A DNA stretch of 46,057 nucleotides, taken from assembly GCA_947585865.1 (NCBI GenBank), contig CANPXH010000016.1:1-46057 (forward strand), in the 5' to 3' direction. Source of the stretch: an uncultured Clostridia bacterium (GTDB lineage: Bacteria; Bacillota; Clostridia; Lachnospirales; CAG-274). The notes under the pieces are model-generated. The model saw nothing but the letters and a program-made list of their open reading frames with translations, was not told the origin of the DNA and searched no databases. The number at the start of each line of letters is the position of its first letter. Positions within the stretch are counted from its first letter, which is position 1. A program made the translations under genes and the position numbers. Below, piece after piece: positions 35,527 through 42,924 of the stretch.

Positions 35527-35570
35527 ATTATTATGTCAGAAAGAGATCCTTCTCTTTCTGATATGATAAT
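35527..35570 (+). other. Perfect 20-bp hairpin in the leader of the 35603 gene
   Basis: Bases 35527-35546 pair completely with 35551-35570 (two G-T wobbles) around the loop TCCT; the core is TCAGAAAGAGA/TCTCTTTCTGA. No T-run follows directly. It lies 18 nt before AAAGGAGG and could be a dnaE 3' structure, a processed leader, or the remnant of a small inverted-repeat element. Confidence 0.6.
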
Positions 35571-35602
35571 TAGCCCCAATTTTATTAAAGGAGGACAGCT
35601 AT

Positions 35603-36055
35603 ATGAAAAGAATGATCATCACTCTGATTTCTTTGCTTGCGATAATGTCTTGCTTTATAGCTTTCCCCGGAGCTGTTGAGGCTGCTCCCGTCAATAATTT
35701 CAAAATTACAAGTGGTATAAATACAGCAAAGTCTTCCGAGATAACTTTTGACGGAAATAGGGTAATATCAGGTACCGCTGAGCCGGGCGCTCAAATATCC
35801 ATAAACATATTCGAGCCCGTTGCGGTCAACGGCACAACTACCTACAGACTTATAAGGAACTACAGCATAGTGGTTGGCTCTACAGGCATATACAGCCAAA
35901 ACGTTGCTCTCAAAGAAGGCGGCAATTATTTGGTGGTAGCGGCACGTAAGGACAACAGATATTCTGAGGTAAGGACTACTATCGTCAGAAAGAATAAGGT
36001 GCTTAAGACAACTCTTTCACAGAGTATTGCTGTGCCGGGGCGCAGCGGCTGGTGA
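35603..36055 (+). CDS. Small secreted Ig-like/FN3-like protein
   Basis: The 150-aa protein has a signal peptide (MKRMIITLISLLAIMSCF..., cut near VEA-A, residue about 28). The mature part is one beta-sandwich domain with a pattern of bacterial Ig-like repeats: ISGTAEPGAQISINIFEP, then VGSTGIYSQNVALKEGGNYLVVAA. The tail is basic (RKNKVLKTT). It has a strong AAAGGAGG Shine-Dalgarno. It precedes the YycH-like gene by 24 nt and is probably co-transcribed with it. I do not recognise a specific function. Confidence 0.6.
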   Translation: MKRMIITLISLLAIMSCFIAFPGAVEAAPVNNFKITSGINTAKSSEITFDGNRVISGTAEPGAQISINIFEPVAVNGTTTYRLIRNYSIVVGSTGIYSQNVALKEGGNYLVVAARKDNRYSEVRTTIVRKNKVLKTTLSQSIAVPGRSGW

Positions 36056-36079
36056 TATATCAGGTAAAGGAACAGAAAT

Positions 36080-37414
36080 ATGAAAAACTTCGGAAGGAAT
36101 TTTATAATTGCTTTTTTGATGGTTTTGGCTATTTATCAGACTGGTGAGTTATGGTTTGGAGGACTTTCAGACCATAACTTTTTTTCGTTCTTTTCGGAAA
36201 GAAGCGCCGATGATACAGACAGCCCCTATATACTTAACAGGCTCATAATCAATTTGGGAGACAACAAAATAGTGTGCAGGGCAAACGGCATATACGAAAG
36301 CGAATATAAAAAGATATTTGACAGAGCGGTATCCGCCGCCGTTTCTAGAGGCAGCTTTAAAAATAACAGCGGAGGCCTGGATTGGAACAGTCTTTTGCAA
36401 AACCGCTGCATAATATATGAATACAACTGTGTATTCAAGGGCAGCGACATATCGGGCATATTCAATATCAGGGGAGACAACTACAACAGGATAACCCCTC
36501 ACGACACAATAATAATATCTCCCTCCTCCGACAGCTCTGTAATGACTGTTATATTCTACAACACGGAAAGCGGAGAATACACCGGCATGGAGCTGAGAGA
36601 CAGCGGCATAATAGGCCAGTGCTATGAAGAATGCTCCATATTCGATCAGGAGGAGCAGAGCATATATTATATTTCCAGCGTGCGCAACGGCTTTAATATA
36701 TTTAAAAGCAATGAATTCATACCACGCTGGCAGACCGAAAGCTATGAATATCCTCTTATAGAGCCAAGGGCTATGCTTACGGATTCCGCAGCCATAGAGA
36801 ACAATGCCAATATCTTCTTCGGCAATCCCGCCGGAAAGACCGTATCCAGACAAGGCGGCACATATACGTTCAGCGATGAGACCGCCGTTGTGAAATACTA
36901 CGATACGGGAGTGCTGGAGTATTCCAACTACAGAGCCGAGGGCAGCGGCACAGACAGCTTTTCGGATAATTATTCCGCTGCGGTAAGGCTCATATCCCAG
37001 GACAGCTTTGTTAAGAACCAATATTTTTTGGACAGCTATGAATACAGCGACAACACATATGTATTCAGATTCAATTACAATATAAACGATCTTTCCGTAA
37101 TAATGAGCGATGAGCTAAAGGAAAAGACAGGCATGGCTTCTTTTATAGAGGTGACTGTGACAAAGGGCAAAATAGACAGATACAAAAAATATTCATACAG
37201 ATACGTAACATCCCAAAAGGACAAGGCCACCGCCTCCATAGACTTTATAAACGCCGTAGACGGACTGTATGCGGAGCTTTACAAAAACGGCGTCACAAAG
37301 GCGGTGGATGATATTTCGCTGTGCTATATAGCCGGGAACAAGAGCTTTGGCTTAAGCTGGATAGTGGATATAGAAGGGGTCTCTCATGTGGTGGACACAA
37401 AAGCAGGTGATTAA
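36080..37414 (+). CDS. yycH: YycH-like membrane-anchored protein
   Basis: The 444-aa protein has one N-terminal transmembrane helix (about residues 8-24, FIIAFLMVLAIYQTGELWF) followed by a large extracytoplasmic region of mixed beta character. Its organisation, plus the directly following YycI-like gene, suggests YycH, which with YycI binds the WalK sensor kinase in the membrane and modulates wall metabolism signalling. Sequence similarity that I can see is mostly the N-terminal anchor and general pattern, so the name rests partly on context. No walRK lies in the window. Confidence 0.55.
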   Translation: MKNFGRNFIIAFLMVLAIYQTGELWFGGLSDHNFFSFFSERSADDTDSPYILNRLIINLGDNKIVCRANGIYESEYKKIFDRAVSAAVSRGSFKNNSGGLDWNSLLQNRCIIYEYNCVFKGSDISGIFNIRGDNYNRITPHDTIIISPSSDSSVMTVIFYNTESGEYTGMELRDSGIIGQCYEECSIFDQEEQSIYYISSVRNGFNIFKSNEFIPRWQTESYEYPLIEPRAMLTDSAAIENNANIFFGNPAGKTVSRQGGTYTFSDETAVVKYYDTGVLEYSNYRAEGSGTDSFSDNYSAAVRLISQDSFVKNQYFLDSYEYSDNTYVFRFNYNINDLSVIMSDELKEKTGMASFIEVTVTKGKIDRYKKYSYRYVTSQKDKATASIDFINAVDGLYAELYKNGVTKAVDDISLCYIAGNKSFGLSWIVDIEGVSHVVDTKAGD

Positions 37415-38236
37415 ATGGAATGGAGAAAGGCAAGAGAATATGTGATATGGCTTTTGCTTGCCGTAAACGTTATACTTTTCTGCGTAAATCTGTACAGAGC
37501 AAACGATACCGTTGTAAGCGCAAGCAGGATAGCGGATATAACATCCATACTGAGGAGCAGGGATATAACTCTTGACTGTACCTTGCCGAACAAGTACAGG
37601 CCTATGGCGCAGCTTTATATGCAAAATCACAGCTTCGATTATATAAAGCTGCAAAACCTTTTTATGTCCGGGAAGACCGATATAAAAAGAACGGAAAAAT
37701 ACAACAGCGTCATATTCACATCGGGGGATTCCGATTTGACAATAAAGGGCGGCAGCATAGAGTATGTGGATACCGTCGCATCCCCCTTCGGTTCATTGAC
37801 CGAGGCCGAGATATATTGTAAAAACATAACGGAAAAAATAAACGGCCTGTTCGGAGACTATGTATTTTATTCCTCCGACAAGACCGATGAGGGCTACAGC
37901 GTAAAATATTACACAAGCTATGATGACGACAGCGTTTTCAGTAATTTTCTTTACTTCACCATAAAGGGCACCACAATAAACATTGCTCTTAACTACAGCG
38001 ACGTAATAGGCAGCAGCGGCAAAAAAAGCATAGTGGGCAGTGACGAAGCGGTCTTTTCGGCAATAAGCGCCATAAAGGCGGACTATCCTCAGCGCTGCAC
38101 GATATCAGCCGTTGAGTCGGGCTATTACGACAGCCTTCTTTCTTCATCGGATGAAAATTATGCTCTTCCCTGCTATGTAATAAGGGCAGGCGGCAGCGAA
38201 TATTTTGTAAATGCGTATACAGGGGAAATGCTGTAG
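37415..38236 (+). CDS. yycI: YycI-like WalK regulatory protein
   Basis: This 273-aa protein begins MEWRKAREYVIWLLLAVNV, an N-terminal anchor typical of YycI. It ends with PCYVIRAGGSEYFVNAYTGE, matching the YycI C-terminal strand pair in which the domain ends with a VNA.TGE motif. YycI and YycH form a membrane complex with WalK. The ATG follows the yycH stop directly (TAAATG), so translation is coupled. The protein lacks other recognisable domains. Confidence 0.68.
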   Translation: MEWRKAREYVIWLLLAVNVILFCVNLYRANDTVVSASRIADITSILRSRDITLDCTLPNKYRPMAQLYMQNHSFDYIKLQNLFMSGKTDIKRTEKYNSVIFTSGDSDLTIKGGSIEYVDTVASPFGSLTEAEIYCKNITEKINGLFGDYVFYSSDKTDEGYSVKYYTSYDDDSVFSNFLYFTIKGTTINIALNYSDVIGSSGKKSIVGSDEAVFSAISAIKADYPQRCTISAVESGYYDSLLSSSDENYALPCYVIRAGGSEYFVNAYTGEML

Positions 38237-38263
38237 CTTTTTAAAAGCGGCATTTCCCTTTTT
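38222..38263. terminator. Bidirectional terminator between yycI and uppS
   Basis: GGGAAATGC (38223-38231) pairs with GCATTTCCC (38250-38258), with a further inner GCTTTT/AAAAGC stem, and is followed by TTTTT on the plus strand. It overlaps the yycI stop codon and ends 2 nt before the uppS stop on the other strand. Confidence 0.85.
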
Positions 38264-38264
38264 G

Positions 38265-38951
38265 TCACAGCGTATTTCCGTATCTGCGTTCTCTGTGGGA
38301 GTAGTAGCGTATGGCCTCGTCAAGATCCTCGGCCTTAAAATCGGGCCAAAGCACGTCTGTAAAGTAAAGCTCTGTGTATGCTATATCCCACAGCATAAAA
38401 TTAGACAGCCTTTTTTCGCCCCCTGTTCTTATGAGCAGATCCGGCGGGGGTGCGGAGCTGCCAATATCCGTAAAGCTGCTGAGCACATCCTCGGTGATAG
38501 GGGTCCTTCCTGCGCTCACAGCCTTGTTCACGCTCCTTATTATCTCATCTCTTCCGCCGTAGTTCACGGCTATGAAAATATTCAGCCCCTTGTTGTTTTC
38601 GGTCTTTTTTTCAGCCGCCTCCACAGAAGCTGCAAAGCTGTCGTCAAGACCCTCTCTTTTTCCTGTCACTCTTATGCGAAAGCCGTTTTCCCGTGCCATT
38701 TCACAGCAGTTGTCCAAATATTTTTTTATTATGCCCAGTATTGCATTCACCTCTTGAGGGCTTCTTTTGAAGTTCTCGGTGGAAAAGGCATATACCGTAA
38801 GATATCCTATGCCCAGATCGTGAGCATGTATACATATATTTCTGAATACTTCCTCCCCTTTTATGTGGCCGTATGTTCTTTTCATTTTCCTCTCAAGGGC
38901 CCAGCGCCCGTTGCCGTCCATTATTATGGCTATATGTTCGGGTATTTTCAT
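38265..38951 (-). CDS. uppS: Isoprenyl transferase (undecaprenyl diphosphate synthase-like)
   Basis: This is a 228-aa cis-prenyltransferase that extends farnesyl (or similar) diphosphate with isopentenyl diphosphate to make long-chain polyprenyl diphosphate, the lipid carrier for wall synthesis. IAIIMDGNGRWALER is the diphosphate-binding motif with the catalytic Asp; TVYAFSTENFKRS, NYGGRDEI and DLLIRTGGEKRLSNF are the other signature regions. The start at 38951 overlaps the DUF92 stop (ATGA). It is the last gene of the seven-gene operon. Elsewhere uppS usually sits with cdsA and dxr, so this context is unusual; it might be a second, dedicated copy. Confidence 0.93.
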   Translation of the reverse strand: MKIPEHIAIIMDGNGRWALERKMKRTYGHIKGEEVFRNICIHAHDLGIGYLTVYAFSTENFKRSPQEVNAILGIIKKYLDNCCEMARENGFRIRVTGKREGLDDSFAASVEAAEKKTENNKGLNIFIAVNYGGRDEIIRSVNKAVSAGRTPITEDVLSSFTDIGSSAPPPDLLIRTGGEKRLSNFMLWDIAYTELYFTDVLWPDFKAEDLDEAIRYYSHRERRYGNTL

Positions 38952-39748
38952 AATATATATCCTTTCCAAAGCAATATTGCTATGCCGAGGATCACCGTTA
39001 TGCCGTTGCTTATCAGGTTTACCCGGCAGTTATCTATGTATCTTATGCCCCCTGCAAATTCGGAGGGCTCTCCGCAGTGGATATTCTTTTCCGTGGGCTT
39101 GCGGCATATGCGGCATATATATCTGCACTGTATGCGGGAGCCCAGTATGCTGTCTATAATACATCCGGCAAAAGACAATGCTCCCGTAAAGGCCGCCCCG
39201 TATATGCTTATGCCTGTCAGAAGCTTTGCCGTAACGGCGTATATGCAGCAAAATACTGCGCACGCCGATATGCCCAAAGGCGATACGCCTCCCGACATAC
39301 CCTTTTCTATTCTCTTAAATGTGCATATGTCCACAGGCGGCTTTTTGGAAAGCACGCCTATATCGGAAGCTATGCTGTCCGCCAGCGCCTCGCCTATACC
39401 TATGGCATAGGCGCAGAGAAACAGCGGATACTTAAAGGCCGCATACATCAAAACGGCTATCGTGCCGAACAGACCGTTTGAGAGCACCTGTACCGCATCT
39501 CTTGGGCCTGTCTTTTTGTTTATGCCTGAGGTAACTGCCTTTATGCCCTTTTCAAACAGCTTGTCCACAGTCATTACCGCAATGTAAGAAATTATGAGCA
39601 AAAGCTCCGCTCCCGCCCCTGCGCATATGAGTATAAGGGTCATTATTATAAATGCGGTTACGGCAGCACATAAGGACAAAGCCTTTTTATTATATGCAAA
39701 TACGGCTATAAAAGCTGCCGCCGCCATTCCCAAAGCAGATACTGTCAT
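38948..39748 (-). CDS. DUF92/VTE6-like integral membrane protein
   Basis: The 266-aa polytopic membrane protein has the DUF92 (TIGR00297-type) motifs: TGPRDAVQVLSNG, GEALADSIASDIGVLSK, TFKRIEKGMSGGVSPLG, and a Cys/His-rich C-terminal region (CRYICRICRKPTEKNIHCG) followed by GIRYIDNCRVNLIS. In plants and cyanobacteria the relative VTE6 is a phytyl-phosphate kinase that makes phytyl diphosphate. By analogy this protein may phosphorylate an isoprenoid monophosphate. It overlaps its neighbours on both sides by ATGA, beside a VTE5-like kinase and UppS. Confidence 0.85.
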   Translation of the reverse strand: MTVSALGMAAAAFIAVFAYNKKALSLCAAVTAFIIMTLILICAGAGAELLLIISYIAVMTVDKLFEKGIKAVTSGINKKTGPRDAVQVLSNGLFGTIAVLMYAAFKYPLFLCAYAIGIGEALADSIASDIGVLSKKPPVDICTFKRIEKGMSGGVSPLGISACAVFCCIYAVTAKLLTGISIYGAAFTGALSFAGCIIDSILGSRIQCRYICRICRKPTEKNIHCGEPSEFAGGIRYIDNCRVNLISNGITVILGIAILLWKGYIL

Positions 39749-40395
39749 ATTTTCACTCCTTGGCTTAAAAATACTCCCGCTGCCATGACCGCAAAGGGTA
39801 TCACGAAATTATCGTATTTTCCCGATACAAGCTCTGCAAGAGCAGACACGGCGGAAAGCAGAAGGATATCGGCAAAGGATAAGGGCATATCGGTAAGGAC
39901 CCTGAATATAAAAAGACCCGCTGCCGTGAATACCAGGCAGGCGGTACAGCCCCATACCGTTCTTCCTTCCATTATTTTTTTGTTTTTCCACTTTATGTTC
40001 CTGCCTGCCATTGCCGCAAAGCCATCGCCGAAAGACAGGGCAAACATTGCTCCTCCCCCGCAGAGCGACAGAGAAGGCCTCAGCATACATATGATATTTA
40101 TAACAGTAAAGCTTATGACATAATATACGGTGCCGAGGCTTTTGCCGTCCGATTCCATTGCCTTTATGATGCCGTATTTGTATGATATGCAGTTGATGAA
40201 TATGAAACTGAACGGTATTATAACGCTGTGGATACCGCTGCCGAAGCAGCGGTGCATTATTATCCATGCAAAACACACGGCAATATGTATGAGCTTGCGT
40301 GTATAATATCGGTCAACTGCTTTATTGAGCAATACGGCAACGGCGATGACCGTTAGCAGGTATCCGTATGTAAGTATATAGCCTAATACTATCAT
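39745..40395 (-). CDS. VTE5/dolichol kinase-like membrane protein
   Basis: This 216-aa polytopic membrane protein belongs to the phytol/dolichol kinase and CDP-diglyceride synthetase-like family. The motif TRKLIHI (Arg33, Lys34, His37), LSFGDGFAAMAGR (about 119-131) and the basic/Gly motif MEGRTVWG are visible. VTE5 uses CTP to phosphorylate phytol, and dolichol kinase does the same for dolichol; an analogous isoprenoid alcohol is the likely substrate. Together with the next gene it could turn a prenol into its diphosphate. It starts 6 nt after the SPASM gene stop. Confidence 0.72.
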   Translation of the reverse strand: MIVLGYILTYGYLLTVIAVAVLLNKAVDRYYTRKLIHIAVCFAWIIMHRCFGSGIHSVIIPFSFIFINCISYKYGIIKAMESDGKSLGTVYYVISFTVINIICMLRPSLSLCGGGAMFALSFGDGFAAMAGRNIKWKNKKIMEGRTVWGCTACLVFTAAGLFIFRVLTDMPLSFADILLLSAVSALAELVSGKYDNFVIPFAVMAAGVFLSQGVKI

Positions 40396-40401
40396 AAGTT
40401 A

Positions 40402-41367
40402 TTACCTCAGCTTGTTGTAAGCGGCGCACAGCAGTATTTGAGATCTTATATAAGGGCTCACTCCTGTCAGATCTTTTGACGCTAATATTTTATTTATCTC
40501 CTTTGAAGCCGCAGCCAAGGCATTTTTATATTCCGCACACCCTTCGCTGCTTTGCTCCTCCATGGGGCAGCCTCCGCCGCAGCCTGAAAATACCGGGCAA
40601 TTCCGGCAGCTTTTTCTTTCCTCTATTTTTGCGGTGAGCAAGGAAATAAAACGGTCGTTATGGAATATATCGCCTATATCCGTGATATCCTCCAAATTTG
40701 TGAGATGACTGTCATAATGACGGCAAAAGGATATATTGCCCTCTTCATCGATATAAAGTGTCCTGCCCAGGCAGGATCTGTGCCTGCAGTCAAACAGCGC
40801 CTCACCCATAAGGCGGACCGATACAAGGTCAGCCATTATGCTTATGTTACAGTCTCCGCCGCTGTAAAACAGCTCCTTTGGCAGCGTATCGTCTATGGCG
40901 CTGTAGTTCGGAAGGGCGTCTGTATATATGCCTATGCCCTTTTCAAGATACTTCCTGCCCTTTTCGTATATATCTCTTACATCGTCATTGTCAAGCATTA
41001 TCATGCAGGGGATATTCCTGCTCATAAGCTTTTGACATTTGCCGTCTGCACCTTCACCGTCTGCAATGTATATATTTCTTATATATTCCTTTACGGCTGC
41101 AATATACCTTATTCGTATTACATCCGCCCTTGCCTTTATGATGCACCTGAATACAACGTCGTATTTTTTTTCGTACAGGCGGTACATATCCTTCAGCCAT
41201 TTGAGAAAGCTGCCTGCGGCGCCGGGGCTTTCCGCTTCTGTGATATCGAAGGTGGTATATATAAATCCTATATCTCCCCTGCACAGCACGGAGATTATTT
41301 TTTCCGTATTTTTTCTGAGCTGTATACATCCCTTGTCGGCCTTTAGCTCCACATCCATTCTTATCAT
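40402..41367 (-). CDS. SPASM-domain iron-sulfur protein lacking the radical-SAM motif
   Basis: The 321-aa protein ends in a SPASM-type region with Cys199, Cys215, Cys254, Cys257, Cys263, Cys267 and Cys277 (CLGRTLYIDEEGNISFC; CRNCPVFSGCGGGCPME). This arrangement normally binds auxiliary 4Fe-4S clusters in peptide-modifying radical SAM enzymes. The N-terminal about 180 residues have an alternating helix/strand layout like a TIM-barrel remnant, but no CxxxCxxC is present, so SAM cleavage is not expected. It could be a scaffold, an iron-sulfur partner, or a substrate-binding relic. It overlaps the DUF5685-like gene by ATGA and lies within the Cys-rich-peptide operon. Confidence 0.75.
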   Translation of the reverse strand: MIRMDVELKADKGCIQLRKNTEKIISVLCRGDIGFIYTTFDITEAESPGAAGSFLKWLKDMYRLYEKKYDVVFRCIIKARADVIRIRYIAAVKEYIRNIYIADGEGADGKCQKLMSRNIPCMIMLDNDDVRDIYEKGRKYLEKGIGIYTDALPNYSAIDDTLPKELFYSGGDCNISIMADLVSVRLMGEALFDCRHRSCLGRTLYIDEEGNISFCRHYDSHLTNLEDITDIGDIFHNDRFISLLTAKIEERKSCRNCPVFSGCGGGCPMEEQSSEGCAEYKNALAAASKEINKILASKDLTGVSPYIRSQILLCAAYNKLR

Positions 41368-42239
41368 AGAGGATCACTCCACTCTACATTTCTTTTTCTG
41401 TGCAAAAGCTTTGGCAGATCTATATCCGAAAGCACACGCCAAGTAACGGAAGGTATCGTCTCGCTTATTATGGAATAAAGTATCCTGTGTTCCGTGACCG
41501 ATATATCCGTATTGCTTTTGACCTCGTCAAAGCTTGCCATAAGCTCCTGCAGGTACCTGACTATATCGGATATATGAGTGTTGACATATTCCCTTTTGGA
41601 AATGCCGCTTACCGCAAGGGCATTGTATTTGCCCCTGCTCATATCCTTGTCATAGTCATCCAGCTGATCTATAAAATACAGCCACCCGGCAATGGCTCTT
41701 ATATATTCTCTGTCGTTGGCGGGCAGATTGAAACAGTGCTCCGTCACCTTAGTCATCATATCGGCAAATTCCCTGCACATTACAGTGACCTCACAGCCCT
41801 TGCTTTCCTTATCCGCAAGGCTCAGATAGCCTTGGTCTATAATATCGGCAAGCTGAGGATAGTCCTGTTTTGCCTTTTTTATGACTCTGCCGAAGAGCAG
41901 CTTCCCAAGCCTTGCCTTTAAAGAGCCTTCGTCATTTATATCATCGTCAAGCTTGGAAGAAAAAAGCAGTATATTGACTGCCGCCACCTTTTTCCACCTG
42001 TCCTCCTTGAACTGCCGCTTTTTTTTGCCGCACATACAGCAGGGCGGCTTGCTCTTGTCGGCACCATCATATGCCAAGGCAAGTATCGCCAGCAGCGTAA
42101 CGTCATAGCTGAGCAGCATCCTTGAAAGCTGACCGTAGTTCTGCTCAAGGGCAAAGCAGGTGCCGCAGTAATAATTTTTGTAATAATGCTTCATTTTGTA
42201 TGTGGCTGTATGGCCGTTAAATCTAAAGTATCCGAACAT
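41364..42239 (-). CDS. DUF5685-like alpha-helical protein with Asp-rich motifs
   Basis: This 291-aa protein resembles the DUF5685 family of Firmicutes and Actinobacteria: an opening MFGYFRF, YYCGTC (Cys25, Cys28), LSYDVTLL, PPCCMCG (Cys67, Cys68, Cys70), KLDDDINDEG (Asp98-100, Asp103) and YFIDQLDDYDKDM (Asp191, 194, 195, 197, 199) before KYNAL. The function of the family is unknown. Two Asp-rich motifs about 90 residues apart in an all-helical protein recall isoprenoid synthases, and neighbours act on isoprenoids; this is an inference only. The Cys pairs could bind zinc or iron-sulfur. It starts 3 nt after the M50 gene stop. Confidence 0.7.
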   Translation of the reverse strand: MFGYFRFNGHTATYKMKHYYKNYYCGTCFALEQNYGQLSRMLLSYDVTLLAILALAYDGADKSKPPCCMCGKKKRQFKEDRWKKVAAVNILLFSSKLDDDINDEGSLKARLGKLLFGRVIKKAKQDYPQLADIIDQGYLSLADKESKGCEVTVMCREFADMMTKVTEHCFNLPANDREYIRAIAGWLYFIDQLDDYDKDMSRGKYNALAVSGISKREYVNTHISDIVRYLQELMASFDEVKSNTDISVTEHRILYSIISETIPSVTWRVLSDIDLPKLLHRKRNVEWSDPL

Positions 42240-42242
42240 CTG

Positions 42243-42710
42243 TCATAACCTTTTCATTTCATTTATATATTTTCTTATAAGCTTATTGTCGCCGCATTTA
42301 GGCGAAAACAAGGCTCGTGTATTATTTATAAGGCTCACAAGAGCCAGTGTTTTGAGAAATGCTTTTTTGCCGCCTGCAGCCCTTTTTGCAAGCAATAAAA
42401 TAATTGCCGCCATAAATATTCCCGAAAGACCTCCGGCGATTAAAGCGGCAACTATATTTGCTATGCTGTCATTTTCGGATCCGAGAGCAGTGCAGTGCCC
42501 CTTGAATATATCTTTGCAAAACGACAGCCTTGTGCCGTTTTCATCAAATATGATGAGCAAAGGGCCTGTTTTAAGCTCCCTGACCCGAATATGACCAAGT
42601 TTGAAAAATAAAAAGTGTGCAAGCTCATGCACAGTGCAGTCTGTGATCAAGCATAAGGGTAAAAACAGTATGAACTGTTTGAGCCTGTTGAGCACTTTCG
42701 GTATTTTCAT
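42243..42710 (-). CDS. M50-like (site-2 protease type) membrane metalloprotease
   Basis: The 155-aa membrane protein has the zinc motif HELAH (His28, Glu29, His32) inside a hydrophobic helix, a second hydrophobic region (about 83-107) and a third around 119-130. A possible third metal ligand, Asp141, lies in KCGDNK. The arrangement matches small M50/DUF3267-like proteases. It could cut the neighbouring Cys-rich peptide or its leader, as M50 proteases do in some RiPP and pheromone systems. It begins 18 nt after the peptide gene stop. Confidence 0.7.
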   Translation of the reverse strand: MKIPKVLNRLKQFILFLPLCLITDCTVHELAHFLFFKLGHIRVRELKTGPLLIIFDENGTRLSFCKDIFKGHCTALGSENDSIANIVAALIAGGLSGIFMAAIILLLAKRAAGGKKAFLKTLALVSLINNTRALFSPKCGDNKLIRKYINEMKRL

Positions 42711-42728
42711 ACTCTCAGACCCGATATC

Positions 42729-42887
42729 TTAGTACAGCATTCTGCAGCAGCAGCATTTGTAGCAGCCGCACTCATACATACAGCAATCCTGAGGATCGCT
42801 GTATTCAGCCTTTATTTCATTGTCTGAAAGGTTTCTGCTCTGTGAAAGATACTCATCGATCTTCTTCATTACATTTGTTTTGCTCAT
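42729..42887 (-). CDS. 52-aa Cys-rich peptide, candidate precursor of a modified peptide
   Basis: This is the first gene of the seven-gene operon. The ATG at 42887 follows AAAGGAG by 8 nt. Residues 1-34 are polar and charged with no Cys (MSKTNVMKKIDEYLSQS..., ending NEIKAEYSDPQD), like a leader peptide. Residues 35-52 are CCMYECGCYKCCCCRMLY, eight Cys out of eighteen. There is no signal peptide or Sec-type hydrophobic stretch. Following genes encode a membrane protease, an Asp-rich protein, a SPASM protein and three isoprenoid-related enzymes, which supports a modified peptide. Alternatives are a metallothionein-like metal-binding peptide or a regulatory peptide. I know of no named family for it. 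Confidence 0.75.
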   Translation of the reverse strand: MSKTNVMKKIDEYLSQSRNLSDNEIKAEYSDPQDCCMYECGCYKCCCCRMLY

Positions 42888-42924
42888 TTTCTCTTCTCCT
42901 TTACTGCATAATAAATACAATGGT

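Noticed and set aside
35531..35602. Small upstream frame starting at ATG in the 20-bp hairpin
   Set aside because: It has no Shine-Dalgarno, is buried in the hairpin stem and runs out of frame into the secreted-protein gene.
38211..39410. 399-aa plus-strand frame opposite uppS and the DUF92 gene
   Set aside because: Both genes on the minus strand have clear family motifs and overlapping starts and stops; the plus-strand frame is low-complexity and lacks any Shine-Dalgarno.
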